57,822 bases of DNA from Accumulibacter sp. (GTDB taxonomy: Bacteria > Pseudomonadota > Gammaproteobacteria > Burkholderiales > Rhodocyclaceae), in contig JAISAZ010000100.1 in assembly GCA_031266435.1 (NCBI GenBank), positions 1 to 57,822 on the forward strand, in the 5' to 3' direction. Numbering within the stretch: the first letter of the stretch is position 1; each line of letters starts with the position of its first letter. The position numbers were made by a program, and so were the translations under genes. Shown one piece after another: positions 1 to 9,288 of the stretch. The notes under the pieces were generated by a model that was given only the letters and a program-made list of their open reading frames with translations, searched no databases and was not told the origin of the DNA.

Positions 1-27
1 AAAGTTCGTAGAAAAGTTCGTAGAAAA

Positions 28-399
28 ATGAAAAAAACAGCGCTCATCTGTTATGGCGGCGCGTTTGTTTTTTCTGTTGGAATACTCGGAGTCCTGATCT
101 ATTATGCTTACGGAATCTCAGGGTTCATTTCAATGCTTTTTGTTGAAAAGGTCCCTGCGCTCTGGATTCCATCAATATATCCATTTGCGCTATTATTTGT
201 AATATATTTCTCTCTGAAAGGCGGAGTGGCTCATCCCGTTTTTCTTTGCGGAATGTCGTGCCTCATCGTGTCGCACATTCTGTACGAAGCCATGAAAGGG
301 CCGAGCATTTTTTTGATTCCCCTTCTCTTTTTATTCGTGGGAATTACCCTGGACCTTCGCCAAACGCAGTTTCATGAAAAATCGGGTGATCCGTTTTGA
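28..399 (+). CDS. small hypothetical multi-pass membrane protein (about 4 TM)
   Basis: 123-aa ORF with several hydrophobic segments; lower GC than the T6SS genes; no family recognised. Confidence 0.55.
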   Translation: MKKTALICYGGAFVFSVGILGVLIYYAYGISGFISMLFVEKVPALWIPSIYPFALLFVIYFSLKGGVAHPVFLCGMSCLIVSHILYEAMKGPSIFLIPLLFLFVGITLDLRQTQFHEKSGDPF

Positions 400-557
400 C
401 CCAAAGCATCTTCCAGACGCGGCTTCCTCCCGTTTTCGCTCAGCCCCGCCTATCCAGACGCGTTCCGGGCGCTGCGGCGCCGTCGACTTTTTTCAATCAA
501 TCCGCCCGAAAAATTCATTTCCTTACCACGTTTTGCAGTAGCATACCGGATTGTCGC

Positions 558-609
558 GTAACAGCATCTGTATCCCTCGTAACGACTCTGTAACAGACTT
601 GTAACAGCT
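558..609. promoter_or_regulatory. array of GTAAC(A/G) direct repeats upstream of tssB, spaced 21, 11 and 11 bp
   Basis: GTAAC starts at 558, 579, 590 and 601; the last three form 11-bp units tcgtaacgact / ctgtaacagac / ttgtaacagct about 40 bp before the tssB ATG. Confidence 0.5.
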
Positions 610-646
610 TTGGTGCATCACTCACATTTTCGAAGGGAGAACACGC

Positions 647-1144
647 ATGGCACAAGAAGGTTCCGTAGCCCCGAAAGAGCGGGTCAATATCGTCTACAAG
701 CCCGCGACGGGCAATGCTCAGGAAGAAGTCGAGCTTCCGCTCAAGGTCCTGGTCGTCGGAGATTTCACGCAAACGAAGGACGAGCGTCCTGTCGAAGAGC
801 GTCCGACGATCGCGGTGGACAAGGACAATTTCAACGACGTGTTGAAGGCGCAAAGCCTGAGCCTCGACCTTACCGTACCCAACACGCTTTCGGGCCAGGA
901 AAACGACGAAATGTCCGTCAATCTGAAGTTTTCGTCGCTCAAGGATTTCGAACCGGACCAACTCGTTCAGCAGATCGAGCCTTTGAAAAAGCTCATGCAG
1001 TTGCGCGAAGCCTTGAAAGCCGTCAAAAGCCCGCTTGCCAATACGCCCGCCTTCCGCAAGCAGGTACAGGCCTTGCTCGACGATCCCGAAGCGCGTAACA
1101 AGTTGCTGAAAGAACTGGGTCTGGACGAAGAAAAAGGGGAATGA
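647..1144 (+). CDS. tssB: T6SS contractile sheath small subunit TssB (VipA/ImpB)
   Basis: 165 aa; KERVNIVYKP...VELPLKVLVVGDFT; overlaps tssC by ATGA. Confidence 0.95.
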   Translation: MAQEGSVAPKERVNIVYKPATGNAQEEVELPLKVLVVGDFTQTKDERPVEERPTIAVDKDNFNDVLKAQSLSLDLTVPNTLSGQENDEMSVNLKFSSLKDFEPDQLVQQIEPLKKLMQLREALKAVKSPLANTPAFRKQVQALLDDPEARNKLLKELGLDEEKGE

Positions 1145-2637
1145 GCATGGCCGACGAAAATCTGTTGCAACAGGCGGAAAACGCCGCAACCGCCGCATCG
1201 GGCGGGACCTCGCTTCTGGACGAAATCATTTCCGCCACCTCGTTGAAGCCGGGGGATGAAACCTACTCGATGGCCAAGGAAGGGCTGGCGGCCTTCATTC
1301 AGGGGATTGCCAAGCCCGATCGTGTCGGCGAAAAGGTGTCCGGGCAACTCGTCGACGATCTGATTGCCGAACTCGACATGCAGATTTCCCAACAGCTCGA
1401 CGCCGTCATGCACAACGACAAGTTCCAGAAGATGGAATCGTCGTGGCGCTCGCTCAAGTTCCTCGTGGACCGCACCGATTTCCGCCAGAACAACCGCATC
1501 GAAATCCTGAGTGTCAGTAAACAGGACATGCTCGACGATTTCAGCGACGCGCCGGAAATCACCAAGAGCGGCCTCTACCGGCACGTTTATACGGCGGAAT
1601 ACGGGCAGTTCGGCGGCAAGCCTTACGGCGCCATCCTCGCCAACTACGAATTTTCCCCTTCCGCGCCGGATATGGAACTCCTGGGCTACACCGCGTCCGT
1701 CGCCACGATGTCGCACGCGCCTTTCATCTCGGCGGTGTCTCCGGCGTTTTTCGGCATCGAAAAATGGTCGGAACTGCCGAGCCTCAAAGACATGAAGTCG
1801 ATTTTCGAGCAGCCGCAGTACGCCAAGTGGCAGTCCTTCCGGCAGAGCGACGACGCGCGTTCGGTGGGTCTGACGATGCCGCAATTTCTGTTGCGTCTGC
1901 CGTATTCGGCTGAAAACAACCCGACCAAGACCTTCAATTACTCCGAAGCCATCCACGACGAGGACAAGGATTATTGCTGGGGCAACACGGCCTTCGCCTT
2001 CGGGACCAAGCTCACCGACAGCTTTGCCAAATACCGTTGGTGCACGAACATCATCGGTCCGCAGGGCGGCGGTACGGTTGAAAACCTGCCCCTGCATCAA
2101 TTCGAGGCGATGGGCGAATTGCGTACCCGCATCCCGACGCAGACGCTCATTTCGGAACGCAGGGAATACGAGCTTTCCGAAGAGGGTTTCATCGCGCTCA
2201 CGATGCGCAAGGATTCGGACAACGCCGCCTTCTTCTCGGCCAATTCCTGCCAGAAGCCCAAAGAGTTCGCCAACACCAAGGAGGGCAAAGAGGCGGAGAC
2301 CAATTATCGTCTGTCCACCCAACTCCCCTACATGATGATCATGAACCGGCTGGCGCACTACGTGAAAGTCCTGCAACGGGAAAACATCGGCGCCTGGAAA
2401 GAGCGCACCGACCTCGAAAGCGAACTGAACAAGTGGATCAGCCAGTACGTCACCGAAATGGACAACCCGACGCCCGAAGTACGCAGCCGCCACCCGCTGC
2501 GCATGGCGCAGATCGAGGTGAACGACGTGGCGGGGAATCCGGGCTGGTATTCCGTAAGTATCAAGGCGAAACCGCACTTCAAATACATGGGCGCGGATTT
2601 CACCCTCTCTCTGGTTGGCAAGCTGGACAAAACCTGA
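1141..2637 (+). CDS. tssC: T6SS contractile sheath large subunit TssC (VipB/ImpC)
   Basis: 498 aa; SSWRSLKFLVDRTDFRQNNRIEILSVSK, AEYGQFGGKPYGAI, conserved C-terminus KPHFKYMGADFTLSLVGKL. Confidence 0.97.
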   Translation: MSMADENLLQQAENAATAASGGTSLLDEIISATSLKPGDETYSMAKEGLAAFIQGIAKPDRVGEKVSGQLVDDLIAELDMQISQQLDAVMHNDKFQKMESSWRSLKFLVDRTDFRQNNRIEILSVSKQDMLDDFSDAPEITKSGLYRHVYTAEYGQFGGKPYGAILANYEFSPSAPDMELLGYTASVATMSHAPFISAVSPAFFGIEKWSELPSLKDMKSIFEQPQYAKWQSFRQSDDARSVGLTMPQFLLRLPYSAENNPTKTFNYSEAIHDEDKDYCWGNTAFAFGTKLTDSFAKYRWCTNIIGPQGGGTVENLPLHQFEAMGELRTRIPTQTLISERREYELSEEGFIALTMRKDSDNAAFFSANSCQKPKEFANTKEGKEAETNYRLSTQLPYMMIMNRLAHYVKVLQRENIGAWKERTDLESELNKWISQYVTEMDNPTPEVRSRHPLRMAQIEVNDVAGNPGWYSVSIKAKPHFKYMGADFTLSLVGKLDKT

Positions 2638-2694
2638 TGTAAAACACCGCGCTTCATCCTGTTTTTTTCTTCCATGCAAAGGAGCAAGTTCACC

Positions 2695-3174
2695 ATGGCA
2701 CTAACCGCGTATCTGAAAGTCACTGGAAAATCGCAAGGCGAAATCAAGGGCGACTGCCCGCAAGGCGGCGACAAGAAAGACAAGATTCTGGTCTATGGCG
2801 TCGAGCACGAAGTCGAAATCCCCAAGGATACCCATACCGGGCTCCCCACGGGGCAACGCATCCACCATCCCCTCGTTGTCACCAAGGCCAAGGACAACGC
2901 CTCGCCGAAGCTCTTCAGGGCCGTGTGCACGGGCGAACACGTCGATGTGGAACTCGACCACTACCGCATCAAGGCCGACGGTACCGAAGAAAAATACTTC
3001 ACCATCAAGCTCGAAGAAGCCATCATCGTCAACCAGCGTGAATACACGCCGCTGACCTTCGTTCCCGAAGGCAAGGTGTATCACGATATGGAAGACGTGA
3101 GTTTCACTTATTCCAAGATCACGTGGACGTACAACGACGGCAACATCGAATACACCGACGACTGGAAAGCGTAA
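2695..3174 (+). CDS. hcp: T6SS tube protein Hcp (TssD)
   Basis: MALTAYLKVTGKSQGEIKGDC...SFTYSKITWTYNDGNIEYTDDW; start set at 2695 after an AAGGAG-like RBS. Confidence 0.95.
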   Translation: MALTAYLKVTGKSQGEIKGDCPQGGDKKDKILVYGVEHEVEIPKDTHTGLPTGQRIHHPLVVTKAKDNASPKLFRAVCTGEHVDVELDHYRIKADGTEEKYFTIKLEEAIIVNQREYTPLTFVPEGKVYHDMEDVSFTYSKITWTYNDGNIEYTDDWKA

Positions 3175-3182
3175 TCCAGCGA

Positions 3183-3255
3183 GGCGGAAAACAGGGCGAA
3201 CCGGAGGGTCGCAAGAGCTTTTACTCTCGCGCCGCGTTCTGTTTTCCGCCGTTTT
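3183..3255 (+). terminator. probable intrinsic terminator/stem-loop after hcp
   Basis: perfect 12-bp inverted repeat GGCGGAAAACAG (3183-3194) / CTGTTTTCCGCC (3239-3250) followed by GTTTTT. Confidence 0.6.
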
Positions 3256-3572
3256 TCCTCGACGCCCCGGATGCGCATCGCTGGGGCGCGGGGGTTTCGG
3301 TTTTCTTCCGCCCGATCGACAAGCCTTCGGGCCGAAGTTTTGTTTCATCGCATGGTCTTTTGTTCTCCGCGAAAAAAAGGACACGCCGATGCCTTCGGTT
3401 TCTTCGGGGGTCCTTGGGTGGCGGAAGATGACGCTTGATTCCCGTGTTCGGGCGGATCATGCCTTGGCGAACGACTTGTTTTCAGGGCCGGTGAAAGCAA
3501 GATTATCGAGCCTGGGGTCATTGCATTTTTAACTCGTCGGATAATTTTCATATCTCCCGCAAGGAAACCATC

Positions 3573-6350
3573 ATGATCAGCGTCGGACTTCGCAGCCTTC
3601 TGGACCATCTGGGACGTCAAGCCGTCATTTACCTCAACAATGCTGCGGGATTATGCGTCTCGATGGGGCATCGTGAAGTCACGATCGAGCATTTCTTCCT
3701 GAAAGCACTCGAAGACCCGGCGAGTGAATTTTCCTTGCTGATCCGCCAGGGCGGCGGTGAAACGGCGCGCATTCTCGCCGCGCTGACCGCCGATGTCGAG
3801 GCGATGTCCGGGGGCGCCCCCGGAAAACCCGTCTTCTCTCCCCTGCTCCTCGATATGTTCCAGGACGCCTGGCTCGTCGCCAGCCTGGAACTGGGTATCG
3901 CCAGCATCACTTCCGGCGCGGCGATGCTCGCCGTGCTCGTCAAACCCGGACGCTACATGGCGGGCGGCGCGGAAAAAATCCTCAACGGCTTTTCGCGCGA
4001 AGCGGCGCTCAAGGATTACAGTGTCGTACGTCCCAACGCCTCCGAATTCGAGGCTGCGGCCGCCGCATCGCCGATGGCCGCCGAAGGCGTCGCGCGCGCA
4101 AGTGAAGGCGGATTCATCGCCCGCTACTGCGAGGACTTCACCGCCAAGGCCAAGGCGGGCAAGCTCGACCCGGTCTTCGGTCGTGACGCGGAAATCCGCA
4201 GCATGATGGACATCTTCGCGCGGCGGCGCAAAAACAACCCGATCCTCGTCGGCGACCCCGGCGTCGGCAAGACCGCGCTCGTCGAAGGATTGGCCGGCAA
4301 GATCGCGGCGGGCGAAGTACCCGACACCTTGTTGGGCGTCCGCCTGATCTGTCTCGACATGGGCGCGCTCGAAGCGGGCGCCGGCATGAAGGGCGAATTC
4401 GAAAACCGCTTGAAGGGCGTGCTCGACGAGATCAAATCGAGTCCCACGCCGATCGTCCTCTTCATCGACGAAGCGCACACGCTGATCGGCGCGGGCGGCA
4501 GCGCCGGAACGTCGGACGCCGCCAACCTCCTGAAGCCCGCGTTGGCGCGGGGCGAACTCAGAACCTGCGCCGCGACGACGTGGAAGGAATACAAGAAGTA
4601 TTTTGAAAAGGACGCCGCGCTCACCCGCCGCTTCCAGCTCGTCGCCCTCGACGAACCCTCGGTCGAAGACACGCGGCAAATCCTGCGCGGCGTCAAGCCC
4701 GCGTACGAAAAATCGCACGGCATCATCATCTCCGACGCCGCGATCGAATGCGCCGCCGACTACGCCGACCGCTATATCTCCGGGCGTTTTCAGCCCGACA
4801 AATCCGTCGACCTGCTCGACACCGCCTGCGCCCGCGTCAAGGTCGCGCTCGCCGCGCGTCCCGGCGTGCTCGAAGACGCCGAAGAAAGGGCGGCGGGTCT
4901 TTTGCGCCGCATCGACAGCCTGAAGCGCGACCGCGACAACCTCCTCCCGATCGACGAAGAGCAACTCGCCGCGCTCGAAGCCGAACGCGAAGCGGCGATC
5001 GAAGAGAGCAAGGCGCTTGAAGCGCGCTGGAAAGCCGAACAGGACGCCGTGCGCACGCTGATCGCGGCACGGGAAGCCTTGCACGTCGCTCTCGACGCCT
5101 CAGCACCCGTCGAGGCGCCGGAAGCGCCGGGAACATCCGGGGCGTCGGCAGCACCGACCGCGTCCGAAGCCTCACAGTCCCCGTCCGACGCGAACGCGGC
5201 GGCGGAAGAAAATGCGCCGCCGCCCCCGCCCGACGCGGACGCGGCGCGCGCCGCGTTGCACGAGGCATCGGAAACGCTGGTGAAGCTGCAAAAGGTCGGG
5301 CCCTTGCTCTTTTCCGAAGTCGGCCCCGAAGCCGTCGCGTCGGTCGTCGCCGACTGGACGGGGATTCCGCTGGGACGCCTGGGAGAAGACCAGGCCGCGA
5401 TGGTCGCCGACCTGAAGGATATCCTGGCGCGGCGCGTACGCGGTCAGGACGAAGCGCTTTCCGCGATGGCGCGCAACATTCAGGTCGCCAAGGCCGGTCT
5501 GAAAGACCCCGACCGCCCGATGGGCGTTTTTCTCCTGACCGGGCCTTCGGGCACCGGCAAGACCGAAACGGGGCTGGCGCTCGCCGAACTCCTCTTCGGT
5601 TCGGAAAAAAACATCGTCTCGGTCAATATGGGCGAGTTTCAGGAAAAGCACACGGTCAGCCGCCTGATCGGTTCGCCCCCCGGTTACGTCGGCTACGGCG
5701 AAGGCGGCATGCTGACCGAGGCCGTTCGCCGGCAGCCGTATTGCGTCGTACTCCTCGACGAAGTCGAAAAAGCGCACCCGGACATCATGAATCTGTTCTA
5801 CCAGGTTTTCGACAAGGGCATTTTACAGGACGGAGAAGGCAAGGAAGTGCGCTTCCGCAATACGGTCATCGTGCTGACGAGCAATATCGGCTCCGACATC
5901 ATCGAAGACAGTCAGCGCGAAAAACCCGGCGAGGTCGATACCGACACCCTGCTCGCCGCGCTGCGCCCCGTGCTCAACGCGCAATTCAAACCCGCGCTCG
6001 TCGGTCGCATGACCGTCCTGCCGTATATGACCCTGTCGGATGCGGCGATGCGCGACATCATCGAACAAAAGCTGAAGCGGATCGCCGCGCAACTGAAAGC
6101 CAACAGCAAGATCACGCTCGAATGGACAAGCGCCCTCCCGGAAAACATCGCCCAGCGATGCACCGAAGTGGAAACCGGAGCGAGAAATATCGAATACATC
6201 CTTAATCTGCATATCCTTCCGCGTCTTTCGAAGTGTCTGCTTTCCGGCATGGCAGAGGCCGCCGACCGCGAAGAGGCGGGTTTGCCGCCGCTTTCCGTCG
6301 CGCGTCTCGATATCGGCCCCGAAGGGGAATGCGCGGTCGAACTGACTTGA
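3573..6350 (+). CDS. tssH: T6SS AAA+ ATPase ClpV (TssH)
   Basis: 925 aa; two P-loops (GDPGVGKTALVEG, GPSGTGKTETGLAL), ClpB-like order, N-terminal Clp repeat. Confidence 0.96.
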   Translation: MISVGLRSLLDHLGRQAVIYLNNAAGLCVSMGHREVTIEHFFLKALEDPASEFSLLIRQGGGETARILAALTADVEAMSGGAPGKPVFSPLLLDMFQDAWLVASLELGIASITSGAAMLAVLVKPGRYMAGGAEKILNGFSREAALKDYSVVRPNASEFEAAAAASPMAAEGVARASEGGFIARYCEDFTAKAKAGKLDPVFGRDAEIRSMMDIFARRRKNNPILVGDPGVGKTALVEGLAGKIAAGEVPDTLLGVRLICLDMGALEAGAGMKGEFENRLKGVLDEIKSSPTPIVLFIDEAHTLIGAGGSAGTSDAANLLKPALARGELRTCAATTWKEYKKYFEKDAALTRRFQLVALDEPSVEDTRQILRGVKPAYEKSHGIIISDAAIECAADYADRYISGRFQPDKSVDLLDTACARVKVALAARPGVLEDAEERAAGLLRRIDSLKRDRDNLLPIDEEQLAALEAEREAAIEESKALEARWKAEQDAVRTLIAAREALHVALDASAPVEAPEAPGTSGASAAPTASEASQSPSDANAAAEENAPPPPPDADAARAALHEASETLVKLQKVGPLLFSEVGPEAVASVVADWTGIPLGRLGEDQAAMVADLKDILARRVRGQDEALSAMARNIQVAKAGLKDPDRPMGVFLLTGPSGTGKTETGLALAELLFGSEKNIVSVNMGEFQEKHTVSRLIGSPPGYVGYGEGGMLTEAVRRQPYCVVLLDEVEKAHPDIMNLFYQVFDKGILQDGEGKEVRFRNTVIVLTSNIGSDIIEDSQREKPGEVDTDTLLAALRPVLNAQFKPALVGRMTVLPYMTLSDAAMRDIIEQKLKRIAAQLKANSKITLEWTSALPENIAQRCTEVETGARNIEYILNLHILPRLSKCLLSGMAEAADREEAGLPPLSVARLDIGPEGECAVELT

Positions 6351-6465
6351 ACGACTTTTCATCAAAAACCCGGCTTTCGATGGAAAATCGCCTCTTCAGA
6401 AAGATCATCGCGCACGGAAGGGTTCTTCCCCCTTCCGTGCCGTTTCGCCCGACCACGGGTGGGTT

Positions 6466-6570
6466 GATTCCTTTTCCAGTTCGTTCATACCGAGAAGACA
6501 GCCGCTTCACAGTACAGGTAGTACGGCAAGGCGAAGTCGACAAAGGAAGGGACGAACTGGGAATGGAATG
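6466..6570. repeat. about 105-bp element with ~19-bp imperfect terminal inverted repeats (copy 1)
   Basis: left end gattccttttccagttcgt, right end acgaactgggaatggaatg; interior matches the copy at 40303-40405. Confidence 0.7.
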
Positions 6571-6574
6571 AGAC

Positions 6575-8299
6575 ATGGATAATTTCTACGCCGAAGAACT
6601 CGCGGCGCTGCGGACGGATGCGGTAGCGTACGCGAAAAAATATCCGGCGCTGGCGCCGATGCTGGCGGGGCCGGGAAGCGACCCGGACGTCGAGCGCGTT
6701 CTGGAAGGGTCGGCTTTTCTGTGCGCCCGGATTCACGAGCGTCTGACGCAGAACGCGCCGAGGCTTTTGCAGAACCTCTTGCGATGGACCTTCCCTCAGT
6801 CGATGCTCCCCCTGCCCTCGACGACGATGATCCGTTTCAGGCAGCACCCCGGCTTTGCGGAGGCCTTGCGGATCCCGCGCGGAACGCGTCTGGCTTCCCG
6901 AGCGGTCAACGGCGCTTCGTGCATCTACTCGACCGATCACGATCTTTTCGTCCCGCCCGCGCAGATCGCCACCGTCCGGCTCGAAGCGCCTTCGGGGACG
7001 CCGTATCTGCGCATCGCGCTGGGTCTGCGCGGGAAACTCTTTCTCGGCGCGCCGCCCGGAACGCCGCTCGTTCTGCACCTCGCGGGAGATTACGCGCAAG
7101 CCGCGCAACGCCTTTTCGTTCTGCTCCGGCAACTGCACCATGTCGAGGTCAAGACGGGTTCTTCCACGCACACCCTGCCCGTCGGCGCGGTACGGCAGCA
7201 TATCCTCCCGCTCTTCGACGCGCGCATGCCGCCGAGCCGGCGACGCAACGGCGCGTACATGGAAGTCATGCGTTACTTCAATATGCCCGAACAGTTGCTG
7301 TTCCTGCGCGTCGACGGTTTGCAGCGCATTCCGGGGATCGACAGCGGCGACGTGGAAATCAAATTTCACCTCACCGCGCCTTTCGACCGAATCCCCGATT
7401 TCGACCGTGGCAGTTTCGCGCTGGGCGTCGTCCCCGCGAGCAATATCTTTTCTGTATTCGCCGAGCCGGTGACGGTCGACCACACGCAGACGGAATACCC
7501 TCTGCGGCCGCAGGACGAAACCGAGAAAAAGCTGGAAATCCTGAGCGTGACCGACGTCGTCGGGCTTTTCCCCGGCGGGCGCACCGAGACCTACCAATCC
7601 TACGAATTTCTCCGCGACGCCGACACGCCCTTCGTCTTCAGCTACCGTTACGTCGGCGGTGAAGGCGGCGAGAGGCCCAACTACACCGTCGCGCCGCTTT
7701 ACTCGAAGCGTTCCGGCGGAATCGACGCCCTGCAGAAGCACGTCCTTTCGGTCACGCTGAACTGCTGCAACCGGGATTTGCCCAACGCCCTGCGAATCGG
7801 CGATGTCTGTCTGCCCACCGACGATTCGCCCGCGCAGGCGGATTTTGAAAACATCACCGTACCGACCCCCTTTCAAGCGCGTCCCCACGAAGACCTCGCG
7901 CATTGGCTCTACCTCTCGCACACGAGCGCCAATCTCTTGCCGCAAGCCTCGGCGGCGCTGCTCATGGCGATCCTTCGGCTCTACATCGTCGACAACCCCG
8001 CCGCGCCCGAGCACGCCGTCGCCAACCGCCGCCGTTGCGCGGCGATCCAGAAATTTTCGGGGGAGGAAGAAGAACGTCTGATCCGGGGGCGCCTCTATCG
8101 GGGGCGCCGTTTGCGCCTCGTCCTCGACCGCGCGGGCTTCAGCACCTTCGGCGACATGTTCCTTTTCGCCAGCGCGATGGAACGTTTTTTCGGCGGATAC
8201 ACGACGATCAATAATTACGGGCGGCTCGTCCTCGAAGTCGCCGGAACGGGAGAACATCTGGAATGGCTGCCCCGGATGGGCGAAAAACAACTGCGATAA
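6575..8299 (+). CDS. tssF: T6SS baseplate protein TssF (VasA)
   Basis: 574 aa; MDNFYAEELAALRTDAVAYAKKYPALAPMLAGPGSDPDVERVLEGSAFL. Confidence 0.95.
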   Translation: MDNFYAEELAALRTDAVAYAKKYPALAPMLAGPGSDPDVERVLEGSAFLCARIHERLTQNAPRLLQNLLRWTFPQSMLPLPSTTMIRFRQHPGFAEALRIPRGTRLASRAVNGASCIYSTDHDLFVPPAQIATVRLEAPSGTPYLRIALGLRGKLFLGAPPGTPLVLHLAGDYAQAAQRLFVLLRQLHHVEVKTGSSTHTLPVGAVRQHILPLFDARMPPSRRRNGAYMEVMRYFNMPEQLLFLRVDGLQRIPGIDSGDVEIKFHLTAPFDRIPDFDRGSFALGVVPASNIFSVFAEPVTVDHTQTEYPLRPQDETEKKLEILSVTDVVGLFPGGRTETYQSYEFLRDADTPFVFSYRYVGGEGGERPNYTVAPLYSKRSGGIDALQKHVLSVTLNCCNRDLPNALRIGDVCLPTDDSPAQADFENITVPTPFQARPHEDLAHWLYLSHTSANLLPQASAALLMAILRLYIVDNPAAPEHAVANRRRCAAIQKFSGEEEERLIRGRLYRGRRLRLVLDRAGFSTFGDMFLFASAMERFFGGYTTINNYGRLVLEVAGTGEHLEWLPRMGEKQLR

Positions 8300-9288
8300 A
8301 AGAATCCCTTCGGGAGTCTCCGGAAAGGTTCTCGCTTGTCCAGGCGCTGCGTCTGCTCACGATGGAACTCGAAGCGCAGGGATTCACGTCTCGTGAAGCC
8401 GAGCAGCGCGTCGGGATCGTCCCCTGGCTCTCGCTCGCCTGGCCGCCGTCCGAAGTCACGGGTTTTTCAGACGAGACCCCCCTCGCGGACGGCGCGGCGC
8501 GTCCGCGCGCTTCCCGTCGCTACACGCTGGAAACCCCGCTCATCGGGCTTTACAGCACGCAAGGCCCGCTCCCCACGCTCTATACCGAAGAACTGCTCGA
8601 CGAAGCGCGCGCGGGTCAGAGCACCGTCAAGGATTTCCTCGACATTCTGAACAATCGGCTCGCGCACTATTATTGCCGGGTGGAACTGCATTACAACCAC
8701 CCCCGCCGCCTGATCGAATACGGCGACGACGAGGTGGAACTCGTCCTGAACAGCATCATGGGTCAGGCCTACCCCGGTCTGCGCTTCACGAAACACCCGC
8801 ATCCGCTCGCCACCGAACTTTTGCTCGGCCCGCGCACTGCGGAAAACCTGGCGGCTTACCTTGCCTTTGAACTCGACTGGCCGCACATCAACATCGAAGA
8901 ATGCGTCCCGCGCAGGGCAAGGATTCCCGAAGACCAGCGCTGCCGCGTGGGTCAGGCGAACGCCCGCGTCGGCGAAGACCTTTTTCTGGGTCAGGAAATC
9001 CCCGATTACAACGGAAAGATACGCATCCACCTGCGGAATCTCCCGGAAGCAAAACTGCGCGACTTCCTCTACGGCGCGCCGGGTCATGCCAAGGTGCTCG
9101 CGTTCGCGCGCTCGTATCTGGACGATGCGCTCGCCTTCGACATCTTTTTGCATCCCGCCGCCGAAATTCCTGAAAATCACGTTCTCGGCGAGAATTTGCG
9201 TCTCGGCTGTCACCTCTCGCCGCGCGGCGTCCCGCCGCGTTCGCCCGTCGTCATTTATCCCGCCCCTGTCGCAAGGAGTCCGTCATGA
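8263..9288 (+). CDS. tssG: T6SS baseplate protein TssG (VasB)
   Basis: 341 aa; ESPERFSLVQALRLL..., located directly after tssF with a 37-nt overlap. Confidence 0.93.
   Translation: MAAPDGRKTTAIKESLRESPERFSLVQALRLLTMELEAQGFTSREAEQRVGIVPWLSLAWPPSEVTGFSDETPLADGAARPRASRRYTLETPLIGLYSTQGPLPTLYTEELLDEARAGQSTVKDFLDILNNRLAHYYCRVELHYNHPRRLIEYGDDEVELVLNSIMGQAYPGLRFTKHPHPLATELLLGPRTAENLAAYLAFELDWPHINIEECVPRRARIPEDQRCRVGQANARVGEDLFLGQEIPDYNGKIRIHLRNLPEAKLRDFLYGAPGHAKVLAFARSYLDDALAFDIFLHPAAEIPENHVLGENLRLGCHLSPRGVPPRSPVVIYPAPVARSPS

Noticed and set aside
967-2679. 570-aa - strand ORF opposite tssC
   Set aside because: Antisense shadow of a well-supported gene.
3651-5084. 477-aa - strand ORF opposite clpV
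   Set aside because: Antisense shadow; no domain evidence.
6485-8290. 601-aa - strand ORF opposite tssF
   Set aside because: Antisense shadow; its start lies in the TIR-bounded repeat element.
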